A stretch of DNA of 64,000 nucleotides from Marchantia polymorpha subsp. ruderalis. Taxonomy: Eukaryota; Streptophyta; Marchantiopsida; Marchantiales; Marchantiaceae. The notes beneath the pieces are model-generated. The model was not told the origin of the DNA and did no database searches. It saw only the letters and a list, made by a program, of their open reading frames with translations. The stretch covers positions 2,088,501 through 2,152,500 of the forward strand of contig AP031352.1 of assembly GCA_037833965.1 (NCBI GenBank), in the 5' to 3' direction. The translations under genes were made by a program, and so were the position numbers. Below, piece by piece: positions 39,131 to 50,537 of this stretch (position 1 is its first letter; each line of letters opens with the position of its first letter).

Positions 39131-41376
39131 TAGATGTTAGAGAAGCGGTGATGAAAATAGCGGCAAACTAAAACACAAGTTAAAGAAATTTGCAATATGT
39201 CGTGCAATAAAAATGACATTGACAAGAAGAACCATAATATTTTAGTGGGTTAGAAAAATCATCCAAAGAGAAGAAAGTGTCCAAGAGTCAAAACCTGTAT
39301 TAAAACAAAGATGAAATAAGTGAAACACATGCCCTCATTCAAGTAGTGAGTGGGAAAATATAAATTTCATTAAAATGAGTTAGGCAAACCTGAAATATAA
39401 AGTCATTTTAAACTCATTTCCAACATTTTAGAATATTATAATAAAATCTTGAATAAATAAAATCTTTCAGCTGAACGTACGTTGTGGTTGATTAGACTTT
39501 ATGTGAGGTTTTGTGAAATTTAGAATTAAACATCAAAACAATTACAACTTAATAAATTTGTACATTGATATTTGATTCAATTTAATAAGTTCTGAGTGCA
39601 AATGAATGCTCAAAATGACTATGTATTCAAAGTTGATGCATTAACTGATTTTTATGAAATTAGTAGATTATTCTTTTGCTATACATATTCAAAATAAGTT
39701 CATCGAATTCATTTTCATTATCTATATTTATCTTTTTAAATCTAGGTTGATTAGTGTTATGATTTCTAAATTACAAACAGCAATTTGATATTTTAAATAC
39801 AGATATTAGGTTTTGATTGCCTAGCTACGATATACTTCGAATATTTTTATTATCATTATACGGTTGTTTCAAAATGTTGGAATTTCATCATGCTAATGTT
39901 GAAATAGTAATGACTGAAACATGCATCCTTTGTTCAATTTCAAGGACAATTGCATCATAAACTTGTACAACCCACTAAACTTGTAAACCCATCATAGCCA
40001 GTTGAACCGTTTGGTATATAATAGGTCAATATGCAAAACTCTGCGTATAATGATAATAAAATTATTCGAAGTATATCGTAGCTAGGCAATCAAAACCTAA
40101 TATCTGTTTTAAAATATTTGCAAAAATAAAACTTCCTTATAGTCATTGATTCCAGATTTTAAAAAAATAAAATAATTCACCTGACATTTTATCTATTGAT
40201 TTTTTTTTCTTTTACTCTTTATCTTTGTTGAAAATTGATAAAATTTTGGAGTACAAACTTCAATGAAACTTTCGATCTCACGAATTTTCGTCTCTATTTT
40301 CTTAGTCCTTTTTGAGAAGATATTATCTTCCAAAACTTGTTTTTCAAATGTTGTTTGTTATATTTTGTAATTATTGCATGCGGATGTAATATGTCATCAT
40401 TTCATCATCTTCACCAAAATTGGCACTACCACATCTTCTAGCTTCTCGAACAATTTGATCAGTGAAGATATTAGCTCTCCTTCATCAACGTTCAACGACT
40501 TTAGTTTAGCATCTATCCCTTTGGCACAAGACTATGAGAAGGATTGAGCGTTTTCTGTTTTTTTACATATATAATTTCTTTGTTTCATATTGAGCCACTT
40601 AGAAAAGTCCAAATTGAACTTGGTATGCATCACATACTTCATTTTCTCTTTCTTGTAACCTTGGCAATCTTACAGGCCATAGCCTGTAAAATAGCATATA
40701 ATGAGAGAGTACATCCTTTTCGTCTTATCAATGGATAATTTCTCTTTTGGCCCAAAATTTTCACGCAACTACACAATGCGTCATCAACATACTAGAAATG
40801 CACCTGCCAAGATCTTCGATCTATGCAATCGTCACACCACATCAATCTGGCTTGGACAACTATTACCGATGCAATTTTATTGGCAATTTCTGAGAAGTGG
40901 TAGTCAATAAGTTTGTCGGTGTTTTCTTCAAGACTGTTTATAACTCTCTTAAATTTATCTCGCGAGATGCGCAGTTAATCTTTCACAAGTCGATACAAAC
41001 ACTAACTTCTTTTCTCACTAGACCTTGATCTCGATTACTATTTCCGCTCGTCAGTCTAGAAAATCAATTTGCCTGGCAATACTTAGACCCCAACGCTAAT
41101 ATGGATTCGTCAGTTTCATTTCCTCCCAATATACCTTTTCTGTAATGAACAAAAAACAAAAAACGAACAAACGCCTAGACAATCCCTGTACGGTCCTAAA
41201 TCTTCCATATTTTATATTACACTTAAAATCGAAATTGGATTCTCAAGCAAGAGAGCACAATCCAAAAAATCACTGCAAAACATTGACAAAATAATAACAA
41301 ATATGTCGGAAGAAATCTAGACTGATGTATGGTTCTTCAATGCAGAAGCTTCGTAGTTTCCTCTATTACTGTAGCC
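39131..41376. other. AT-rich host DNA without a recognisable gene
   Basis: Apart from the MITE-like element at 39788-40117 I see no gene or known element. The short open frames at 40544-40738 and 40701-40910 look like chance frames. Confidence 0.5.
39788..40117. mobile_element. MITE-like element with about 72-bp terminal inverted repeats
   Basis: The left arm (39788-39860, ATATTTTAAATACAGATATT...) is nearly the exact reverse complement of the right arm (40046-40117, ...AATATCTGTTTTAAAATAT). The arms contain GGTTTTGATTGCCTAGCTAC and are separated by 185 bp without an open frame. TTG flanks both ends and may be a 3-bp duplication. The superfamily is not clear. Confidence 0.7.
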
Positions 41377-41552
41377 AACATACTTACAGGTTTAGAATTA
41401 ATACCTTGGGAGCAAATGGAGTCACTGGGTCAATGAGAACCCAATCACTACAAAATATATACACATTCCAAAACAATGTGCATGGACAGAAATTCGGACG
41501 CAAATTCGAGTAAGTTTAGATTCGTCTTTCGCCACTCGAAAACGTAAATAAA

Positions 41553-41732
41553 GCGAGCCACGGCCACAGGAACTAGCTACTATTGCACTTCTGCCGGGGA
41601 CGATTAACGAGAGCGAGCCACCGCCACAGGAACTAGCTACTATTGCACTTTTGCCGGGAACGATTAACGAGAGCGAGCCACCACCACACGAACTAGCTAC
41701 TATTGCACTTTTGCCAGGGATGAAATGTACCG
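41553..41732. repeat. Three tandem 60-bp units
   Basis: Units start GCGAGCCAC at 41553, 41613 and 41673. Copy B has one equivalent unit at about 47786. Confidence 0.8.
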
Positions 41733-41835
41733 TACCACCGGTGTTCGCTGACAGTCGATTAAGGATTCACTTGTTTTAGAGGCTTGAGGGCAACGCCGCT
41801 AGTAGAACCTTCGCAGCGTAATCCGATTAGTTATC

Positions 41836-42610
41836 TTCGTACCTTTAACTCTAGCTTTTACCTTTTACCATTGAAAAGGTCTTTTATCTTACCTTGCCGA
41901 GTCCTACGTGTACAATCCCATTGGTTATCTTCCCACTTTTACCCTTAACTTTTACACTTTTCGAGTCTTACATGTACAATCCGAATGGTTATCTTCGCAC
42001 CTTTACCCTTAACTTTTACACTTTTCGAGTCCTACATGTAAAATCCGAATGGTTATCTTCGCACCTTTACCCTTAACTTTTACACTTTTCGAGTCCTACA
42101 TGTACAATCCGAATGGTTATCTTCACACCTTTACCCTTAACTTTTACACTTTTCGAATCCTACATGTACAATCCGATTGGTTATCTTCACACCTTTACCC
42201 CTAACTTTTACACTGTAGACTCTTACATGTACAATCCGATTGGTTATCTTCGCACATTTACCCTTAACTTCTACACTTTTGGAATCCTACAGGTACAATC
42301 CGTTATCTTCTCACCCTTTTCCCTAACTATTACACTGTCGACTCCTACATGCACAATCCGATTTGTTATCTTCGCAACTTTACCTCTAACTTTTACCTTT
42401 ACCCTTGAGGAAAAGTTAATCTACTTTACTTTGCCAAGGCCTACATGCGCAATCCATTTAATTATCTTCGTACCTTTTACTTTTACCTCTTCCCTTGAGT
42501 AAAAGGTAATTTTCCTTACCTTGCTAAGTCTTACATGTAGAATCCGACTAGTTATCTTGGTACCTTTAGCCCGAACTTTTACTTTTTATCCTTAAGCAAG
42601 GTGTAATTTA
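41836..42610. repeat. Tandem array of about 64-bp units
   Basis: Units start near TCGAGTCCTACATGTACAAT at 41897, 41961, 42025, 42089 and 42153, exactly 64 bp apart, then continue with more diverged and length-variable units to about 42610. Each holds GGTTATCTTCGCACC and TTAACTTTTACAC. The array is absent from copy B. Confidence 0.85.
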
Positions 42611-43347
42611 TGTTACCTTGCCAAGCCTTCATGCCCAATGCCTGTCTGAACCCAATGTAGTTCCTAGATGAGCCGCTAATTTTTTACCAATCGGGTATCT
42701 TCGAGGTAGTTTCGTGATTTGGAGGTCCAACCGAAGTCAACATTTGACCTTCGGTAGGGAATGGACCGAACGGCATACCCTTGACTCGTACAGGAACACT
42801 GAATAACGTCTTCTCCAGTGACGTGGATTCCTTTTGAAGTAGAGAATCTTTTCCAAAAGTCGTAGCATGATCAGTAGGACATGTGCAACAGAAACGAGGT
42901 CCCTTAGGCGGTTGGTGCGGGTTCAGCAGTCTGCAGCACGCGAGATTGTTAATGCCTGCTTTAATTCTCAAGAAATATCTAATGATCGTGGATCTTGCAA
43001 AATCAAAGAGCAAGTAGATCTCCTCGTGCAAGACGAAATGGTGTTTGTGTAACCTCGAAGGTTCATGCAGATGGAAATGTTATTTCCCCTGCGAGGGTTT
43101 GTTGCCTTTTGGCTGTTTGTAACATTCACTTTGCGGTTTTTCACATCTACCAAGAGGAGCATGAAGAAACCAAAAGAGTACTTAGAGCAAACCAATTTTT
43201 TCAAACATGTCGGAGAAGTTGCCTCGCTGCTCCGTCTGTAAACTGCACGCTCTTTGACCCAGACTTCTCCCTGAGACATTTGACGACTATCGGGTAAGGT
43301 CTTGCGGCTAAAGCAATCACTGCTTATAGCGGCATCTATGCTCATAA

Positions 43348-43354
43348 TATAAAT
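43348..43354 (+). promoter_or_regulatory. Probable TATA box of germin-like gene 1
   Basis: TATAAAT lies 240 bp upstream of the ATG. The same motif at 48729 is also 240 bp from the ATG of gene 2. The sequence between contains a short upstream frame (ATG at 43407, 22 codons) in both copies. Confidence 0.45.
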
Positions 43355-43587
43355 CAGCGATCACATCCCACATTAAACCGCAACAATCTTTACTCTGTGT
43401 TTGCGCATGTCCCAGACTTATCTCTTAGTCTCATTCGACTACAATTCAGATTTATTTCCGCATTCCAGGTTTTGAACACTGTCTGGTGGATTTTGAGTTC
43501 ACGTCCAAGACTACTCCTGTTCGCTCTTAGTGCACAACGCAGACGGCGAGGACGGATCTCTCCCACAATCACCGCAATATATCGGCG

Positions 43588-44262
43588 ATGAAGCTCCTTG
43601 CTGCTATGATCCTTGCAGCTGGACTGCTGTCAGCTGTCCACATTGTCCATGCAGCGGATCCTGACCCACTGCAGGATTTCTGCATTGCAGACATTGCTGC
43701 CGGACCAGTTTCAAATGGTTTCCCTTGCAAGTTGCCTGCACTTGCTTCCACAGACGACTTTGCATTTTCTGGGCTTGCTGAAGCTGCAGATCCCAGCGTA
43801 TCTCCTACCAACGGAACTGCAACCCTCGCCTTCGTCAGACAATGGCCAGCTCTGAACACTCAGGGATTGTCTCTCATAAGACTCGATATCAATCCTGGTG
43901 GCATCATCTTCCCCCATACACACAACTTGGCCACTGAGATTCTGTATGTGTTGGAGGGAGAGATGTATACGGGCTTCGTCACCAACAACTTCGGAAACGA
44001 CCCAACCATATCCAACAAGCTGTATGCAAAGGTCGTGAAGAAGGGAGAAGCTTTCATTTTTCCCAGAGGTCTGCTACACTTCCAGCTGAACAAGGGGAAG
44101 GTTCTTGCATCGAGTCTGAACGTCCTGAACAGTCAGAATCCTGGTATTCAGCTCATGCCATCAGCTTTGTTCGGAAGTGGCATCGACCGTGAAATGCTGG
44201 AAAAGTCATTCTTCATGAATGAGGCTCAAGTTGCTGCGTTGGAAAATATTTTCCAGCAGTGA
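43588..44262 (+). CDS. Germin-like protein 1 (cupin), secreted
   Basis: A 224-aa single-exon germin-like protein, the usual length of the family. A hydrophobic signal peptide (about 1-22, ending VHA) is followed by ADPDPLQDFC. Cys32 and Cys47 are the disulfide pair of germins. Germin box 1 (GGIIFPHTHNLATEILYVLEG) supplies His110, His112 and Glu117; box 2 (GEAFIFPRGLLHFQLN) supplies His164, completing the metal site of the cupin barrel. Asn75 is in an N-glycosylation motif. Family members are apoplastic, usually oligomeric, and some have Mn-superoxide dismutase or oxalate oxidase activity; the activity here cannot be told from sequence. The start is the first ATG that gives a signal peptide. 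It is duplicated at 48969 with about six amino-acid changes. Confidence 0.92.
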   Translation: MKLLAAMILAAGLLSAVHIVHAADPDPLQDFCIADIAAGPVSNGFPCKLPALASTDDFAFSGLAEAADPSVSPTNGTATLAFVRQWPALNTQGLSLIRLDINPGGIIFPHTHNLATEILYVLEGEMYTGFVTNNFGNDPTISNKLYAKVVKKGEAFIFPRGLLHFQLNKGKVLASSLNVLNSQNPGIQLMPSALFGSGIDREMLEKSFFMNEAQVAALENIFQQ

Positions 44263-45460
44263 AACGTTGAATTATGAGTTGCCAGGAGAAATCTGAGACT
44301 TTCCTGGCCTTGAAACAACCTGCGTGCAGGTGTAGATATCCCTAGGATCAGTTACGTAGAATTATTAGACAGCCCATTTAATGCTGTTGATTGATCAGCT
44401 TGGTATAACAAAGATTGAACTCAGGTGCTAAACGTTGAGTTCATTCTCCACCAGTTGAAATTGTATTTTTGCTCGATACCTTTCTCATAAACGCGGTGTA
44501 CTCCAACACGTATGTACGTTGTACTAAATTTTACGCATTGTGCTCATTCCGCGAAATATCCAACTTCACATTTTATTCTGACACCATTTGGAACGGTTAT
44601 TTTTGCTAGAGTTTTGACATGTAATTAGCTATGGGCAACAGAAAACGTTCATGAGACTTAAGATACAAAGCATGTGATTAATGACAGCAGTGACGTGTGT
44701 CAAGGTTGATTCGGGGACTATTACGTCTTGAGGAGGGCAAACTGAATGCCTGAATTTGATTAGCATGCTTGCAGTCGGAATGGAGCTGCAGGAGTGGATC
44801 TGTGTGATGTGATGACGTTCTCCTTTAATCACAAGCATCAAGAAGAATGGAGTTTAACCATTTTAAAGGTGAAGTAAATCTACTCGTACGTTATTAAAGT
44901 CTTTCTCAAGTCTCAAGGTTTGCAACGGTGCCTTTGCAACCTTTGCACGTAGACCACCATTTATAAGAATGAACCTGAGCAGAGGAGTACGCAGTAAGGA
45001 GTTCCTTCAACAAATTACCACATGGCAGAAATTTGCAGCGTGAATGACTTTGCGTACTGGGGAGGATGATTAAGGAACATGATGTTACAAGTGAAGGTGA
45101 TTTACTTAGCTTAAATCTGTATTACTATGGTACGTATGTGAATTTGCCTCTGCTGCGAAGGCTTCAAGAAGACAGATAGTTCGGCCATCTTCTTCTCCTT
45201 CTCTAGTCCGTCGACATATGCTTGTACACCTCTTTAACCTCTGCATGTTTAGATAGGGTGCTTAATTATAAACTGAAGCAGTAGTCCAGAAGCATTGACG
45301 AAATGTAAAGGGGACAGTATATACTTATACTTGGTGTTTAAATATAAATGGACGCTAGAGGTGAGTGGTCATCAGACATTTTGCACTTGGGATTATGTAG
45401 TATGTGCAATGTGATTTACCACCGGCGTAGTTATGCGCTAGTCGTAGGTAGAGTATGCCA

Positions 45461-45586
45461 AGGTTGACTTTGTATAGTCGTAGGGAGACTATACAATGTC
45501 AACCTGGGGTCGATAGAGAGTAAGATCAATCATCAACAAGTCGAGTGTCTTGGAGTTTGACTTGTCGGATCACACGAGTGTGATCC
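45461..45586. repeat. Two inverted repeats close together
   Basis: 45461-45505 folds as a 19-bp stem (AGGTTGACTTTGTATAGTC against GACTATACAATGTCAACCT, one mismatch) with a 7-nt loop. 45567-45586 is GGATCACAC-GA-GTGTGATCC. Shorter complementary words surround them. Confidence 0.7.
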
Positions 45587-46017
45587 ATCGTGCTGATCTG
45601 CTCCTAGCCTATCGCTTTGGTTGATACAAATGTGATGTTGATGAACATCAGATTGTAAGATTCACAATATAGTTGTGACTCATAAGAATATGGCTGTGCT
45701 GACTAACATGGAAGTGATTCTTTGGAGTCATGGTGGGACAATTCACTCTCTGTGGATTAGACTTGACGGTAAGTGGGTTTATTTCGGAATCAGGCGCAAT
45801 GATTATGGAGATGGAGGTTCAGATCAGAAAATTCCAAGGAAAGTGAGAGTTTGTCGTGTGCGTGCCAGCATGATTCCCTATCTTGTAAAGCAACTTGCTT
45901 GCTTTTTTCCTTTGGAAGATATTTGAAACCAGCTTTTGTTCTTGCAAGGGGACACAATTCTTGCTCACTTGGAAATGTCTTAATTTCCACTAGTAGAAAA
46001 GTCATTCAGAGATCTGA

Positions 46018-46061
46018 TTTGGAGAGTTAAACTCACTTGTAAGTGAGTTAAACTCTCCAAA
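46018..46061. repeat. Long hairpin, 21-bp arms
   Basis: TTTGGAGAGTTAAACTCACTT is followed by GT and its reverse complement with one mismatch. No function is evident. Confidence 0.75.
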
Positions 46062-47973
46062 GAAATAGATATATCAAGAACTTTTCAGATGTTTAAGATG
46101 AATGAGCACAAGCAGTAGATGATTGTTTGACATCACAAAGGTTCAAGCTACGTAATGAAATGAAGAGACAAGTTGCCACTTGCAAATGGATTTCAATTCT
46201 CAGGAAGATCAAGTAACTATATAGAATAAATTATATTGTATATCAATGTCTTATTGGTGAAAAATTATTTTCTACCTTTGGAAAAGGGCAATGAAACACT
46301 AGAGTTTAGAAAAAAGTTTATTTGAAAATGTAGTCTGAAAATGAGAGACAAACAATTATTTTCCTCTTCTTTATATAGCTTTTATTGAGAAATACAAAAA
46401 GATAAAATCTTATTTCCACCGTCAATTCTATTCCTAGTGGATGGATGATAAAGCGGATAATCTTAACAAGAATATGGATTGTTGACATGACACTCCCAAC
46501 TAACACACCAAGCATGCGGATCGCTGGCGTGATAGCTATAACTAGTGCGCGCTAAAGTAACCATATAATCATTTTGAGTAACTTTTACTTTATTTCTATT
46601 TAATTAAAGATGGTTACAAATTTCCCTACTTTTAACCGATATGCAACGAGGATATTGCACATCCGTTCAAATTTTTGAACTATCAACGGTGCATTATTTA
46701 GATTTTTAGCTGGTTTCCAAGTTTATTTGTATGATGGATAAATTTTTCATCCAACCAAATACTCAACTTTGAATTATTTTGATATCTATTTCTTGAGTAT
46801 CTTTTTTAGCTCAAATTTCTCTTGATTAGCTATCAAGATAGGAAAAGGAGATAACCTTGGTTGGTTTGTGAATTGTTTTGATTGTGATTCATGGTTTCGT
46901 AATCATAATGCATGAATTATAAGATATATTTTCATATGTGACGGAAGTTTCAACTTGTATGACATTTCACCAACAAGTTTCAATATCACAAAAGTACCAA
47001 TGAATCTAGGAATCAACTTTTGGATTTCTAGAAGAGAGAATTTTGTTGTAAATAGGCAAACCTAATCTACAACCTGAAAAACCAACTCTCGACAATGAGT
47101 ATCAACATGCTGTATTTGTTGATTTTCAGCAATCAACAATTTCTACTTTGCTTGGTGTAACGCTTGATAGATATGTTCCACAAACTTGTCAATCGCGGTA
47201 ACCTTAGTTGAAAACTCTTTTCTATTCTAAAATTTCATCAAACTTGATGGAGTAATGATAAATTAACATTTTTGCTAGAAATATTTTCCATTCATGATAG
47301 ATTCATCAAATGAACTTTCAGTAAACTTTTTTGAAAAATCAATTTGATTTTGAAATTACAAAGAGATTTTTACACAAAGTTTTTTCAAACTACTTTATGA
47401 TATATTAAATGATTCAAAATTGATATTTTATTTTTTTAAATTTTTGGTAACACTAGAAATACATGAATGAATTATCTTTGAACTTGACTCGGTTGAACAA
47501 TTTTCAAAATGTGATATATGAATCACTTGTATGAAACAAGCATTTCATTATCATCACATGCTCTCAAAACTAGAACTTGAAGTGGCCAACACACTTGCAG
47601 GTTTATGAGAGCAAATGGAGTAACAAAGTTCATGTTGTTATTATATCTCTTATGTACATTATCTCAATGTGAGCCCTGTCACTTCAAGATATATGCACAG
47701 TCTAAAACAATGTGCATTGACAGATTCGGACACAATGACGAGTAAAGTTTACAGTCGTCTTTCGCCACTCCAAAAGATAAATAAAGCGAGCCACCGCCAC
47801 GGGAACTAGCAACCATTGCACTTTTGCCAGGGACGATAAGCGAGAGTGAAATGTATCGTACGCACCGGCCTTCGCTGCTAGTCGATTACGGATTCACTTG
47901 AATTAGAGGCTTGACGGCAACGCCGCATGCCGCTACTACAACCTTGGCACAGCATGCATGCGCAATCCGTATC

Positions 47974-48024
47974 TGGCCCCGATGACGTTCCTGGATGACT
48001 CATCCAGGAACGTCATCGGGGCCA
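47974..48024. repeat. Perfect 51-bp palindrome
   Basis: 25-bp arms (TGGCCCCGATGACGTTCCTG and five more bases) around a single C at 47999. It lies at the point where copy A has the 64-bp array. Confidence 0.88.
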
Positions 48025-48034
48025 TCATCAAAAA

Positions 48035-48080
48035 TTGGTCAAAATTCGTCGCTCATCCAGGATGAGCCGCGAATATTTGA
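48035..48080. repeat. Imperfect palindrome around GCTCATCCAGGATGAGC
   Basis: A perfect 17-bp core is extended by GGTCAAA...TTTGACC on the outside with a few mismatches. Copy A has only one half (near 42667). Confidence 0.7.
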
Positions 48081-48245
48081 CCCATGGGGTATCTTCGAGG
48101 TAGTTTCGTGATTTGGAGGTCCAATCGAAGTCCAGATTTGACGTGCGGTTGGAAATGCACCGAACGGTCCAGGAACGCTGAAGAACGTCTTCTCCAGGAA
48201 TTTGGATTCCTTTTAAAGCAGAGAATCTTTCCCAGAAGTCGTAGC

Positions 48246-48270
48246 ATGAGCAATAGCCTATTGCTCATGT
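48246..48270. repeat. Perfect 25-bp palindrome
   Basis: CATGAGCAATAG, a central C, then CTATTGCTCATG. Copy A has a simple CATGATCAGTAGG at this place. Confidence 0.8.
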
Positions 48271-48728
48271 CCTATTGCCAATAGTACATGTGGAACAGAA
48301 ACGAGGTCTCTTACGGGGTCAGTGCGAGTTCAGCCGTCTGCAGCACGCGCGATAGTTTATGCCTGGTTTAATTATCCTCAGATATATCTGATGATCGTGG
48401 ATCTTGCAAATTCAAAGAGCAATTAGATCTCCTCGTGCATGACGGGAAGGTGTTTGTGTATCGTCGAGGGCTCATGCAGATGGCAATCTGTTCAAGAAAC
48501 ATTTCCCTTGTGAGGGGTTTGTTGCCTTTTGGCTGTTTGTAACATTCACTTTGCGATTTTTCCCAACAACCCACAACAGCATAAAAAAATCAAAAGAGTA
48601 CTTAGAGCAAAACCAATTTTGTCAACCACGTCGGAGAAGTTGCCTCGCTGCTGCGTCTGTAAACTGCCTATCGGGTTATGTCTTGCGCCTCAAGCAATCA
48701 CTCCTTATAGAGGCATGCATGCTCAGAA

Positions 48729-48735
48729 TATAAAT
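48729..48735 (+). promoter_or_regulatory. Probable TATA box of germin-like gene 2
   Basis: TATAAAT 240 bp before the ATG, matching gene 1 in position. Confidence 0.45.
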
Positions 48736-48968
48736 GAGCTATCACATCCCACATCAAACCGCAACAATCTTTACTCTGTGTTTGCGCATGTCCCAGACTT
48801 ATCTCTTAGTCTCATTCGACTACAATTCAGATTTATTTCCGCATTCCAGGTTTTGAACACTGTCCGGTGGATTTTGAGTTCACGTCCAAGACTACTCCTG
48901 TTCGCTCTTAGTGCACAACGCAGACGGCGAGGACGGATCTCTCCCACAATCACCGCAATATATCGGCG

Positions 48969-49643
48969 ATGAAGCTCCTTGCTGCTATGATCCTTGCAGC
49001 TGGACTGCTGTCAGCTGTCCACATTGTCCATGCAGCGGATCCTGACCCACTGCAGGATTTCTGCATTGCAGACATTGCTGCCGGACCAGTTTCAAATGGT
49101 TTCCCTTGCAAGTTGCCTGCACTTGCTTCCACAGACGACTTTGCATTTTCTGGGCTTGCTGAAGCTGCAGATCCTAGCGTATCTGCTTCCAACGGAACTG
49201 CAACCCTCGCCTTCGTCAGAGAATGGCCAGCTCTGAACACTCAGGGATTGTCTTTCGTAAGACTCGATATTAATCCTGGTGGCATCATCTTCCCCCATAC
49301 ACACAACTTGGCCACTGAGATTCTGTATGTGTTGGAGGGAGAGATGTATACGGGCTTCGTCACCAACAACTTCGGAAACGACCCAACCATATCCAACAAG
49401 CTGTATGCAAAGGTCGTGAAGAAGGGAGAAGCTTTCATTTTTCCCAGAGGTCTGCTACACTTCCAGCTGAACAAGGGGAAGGTGCTTGCATCGAGTCTGA
49501 ACGTCCTGAACAGTCAGAATCCTGGTATTCAGCTCATGCCTTTAGCTTTGTTCGGAAGTGGCATCGACCGTGAAATGCTGGAAAAATCATTCTTCATGAA
49601 TGAGGCTCAAGTTGCTGCGTTGGAAAACATTTTTCAGCAGTGA
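48969..49643 (+). CDS. Germin-like protein 2 (cupin), secreted
   Basis: A 224-aa germin-like protein that differs from the product at 43588 at about six positions (for example PTN to ASN at 73-75, Q85E, LI to FV at 96-97, S192L). Signal peptide, both cysteines, the His110/His112/Glu117/His164 metal site and both germin boxes are unchanged, so it should fold and bind metal like its twin. The 240 bp of promoter and leader are nearly identical too, but sequence farther upstream differs in tandem repeats and palindromes, so expression could differ. The two genes are a recent tandem pair, a common arrangement for germin-like proteins. Confidence 0.92.
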   Translation: MKLLAAMILAAGLLSAVHIVHAADPDPLQDFCIADIAAGPVSNGFPCKLPALASTDDFAFSGLAEAADPSVSASNGTATLAFVREWPALNTQGLSFVRLDINPGGIIFPHTHNLATEILYVLEGEMYTGFVTNNFGNDPTISNKLYAKVVKKGEAFIFPRGLLHFQLNKGKVLASSLNVLNSQNPGIQLMPLALFGSGIDREMLEKSFFMNEAQVAALENIFQQ

Positions 49644-50310
49644 AACGTTGAATGATTAGTTGCCAGGAGAAATCTGAGACTTTTCAGGCCTTGAGACAAC
49701 CTGCGTGCAGGTGTAGATATCCCTAGGATCAGTTACGTAGAATTATTTCCGACAGCCCATTTGATGCAGTTGATTGGTCAGCTTGGTATAACAAAGATTG
49801 AACTCAGGTGCTGAAGGTTGAGTTCATTCTCCACCAGTTGAAATTGTACTTTGGCTCGATACCTTTCTAATAAACGCGGCGTACTCTAACACATGTACGT
49901 TGTCCTAAATTTTATGCATTGTGCTCATTCCGCGAAATATCCAACTGCACATATTATTCTGATACCATTAGGAACGGTTATTTTTGGTAGAGTTTTGACA
50001 TGTAATTAGCTATGGGCAACAGAAAACGTTCATGAGACTTAAGATACAAAGCATGTGATTAATGACAGCAGTGAAGTGTGTCAAGGTTGATTCGGGGACT
50101 ATTACGTCTTGAGGAGGACAAACTTGATGACTAAATTTGATAAGCATACTTGCACTCGGAATGGAGCTGCAGGAGTGGATCTGTGTGATGTAATGACGTT
50201 CTCGTTTAATCACAAGCATCAAGAAGAATGGAGTTTAACCATTTTGAAGGTGAAGTAAATCTACTCGTACGTTATTAAAGTTTTTCTGAAGTCTTAAGGC
50301 TTGCAACGGT

Positions 50311-50537
50311 AAGCGTACACAGATGATAACCGGAATTCGTGTAATGTACGTTGATTTCGAAGAATGTGAAACTGCTGCAGCCACTCGCTGAGCTTGAAAT
50401 TTGTTTTGGAATTTTGTGAAACGCAGATTGGTGTTTCAGGGCTAGAGTATCACTCAAGATATGAGAAAGTGGCTTGCTTCGTCAGAATTGATAGCGCGTC
50501 TTTATACTAGCACAAGACCATTTTTCTGATCCATGCT
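50311..50537. other. Short host DNA stretch before the right-hand retroelement nest
   Basis: No gene is seen between the end of the duplication and the LTR end at 50538. Confidence 0.6.

Larger units (their letters stand above)
41377..44929. repeat. Segmental tandem duplication, copy A (germin-like gene 1)
   Basis: Sequence from the CAACATACTT near 41378 to GCAACGGT at 44929 aligns with 47587-50310. Copy A has extra tandem repeats (41553-41732 and about 41836-42610) that are missing or single in copy B. Identity is highest across the gene and its promoter and lower toward the edges. Confidence 0.8.
44263..47586. other. Region between the two germin-like genes
   Basis: The first 670 bp are the 3' flank shared with gene 2 (compare 49644-50310). 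The remainder is AT-rich and without a recognisable gene; an 83-codon frame at 45675-45926 has no motif. It contains several strong inverted repeats (45461-45505, 45567-45586, 46018-46061). Confidence 0.6.
47587..50310. repeat. Segmental tandem duplication, copy B (germin-like gene 2)
   Basis: Aligns with 41377-44929. It lacks the 64-bp array but has gained palindromes at 47974-48024, 48035-48080 and 48246-48270. Confidence 0.8.

Noticed and set aside
43397-43591. 64-codon frame overlapping the start of germin-like gene 1
   Set aside because: It opens with GTG and not ATG, and is low in recognisable features; its presence in both copies follows from the recent duplication. The real short upstream frame (ATG at 43407) has 22 codons.
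45675-45926. 83-codon plus-strand frame
   Set aside because: No motif or homologue is recognised and the frame overlaps a region of inverted repeats.
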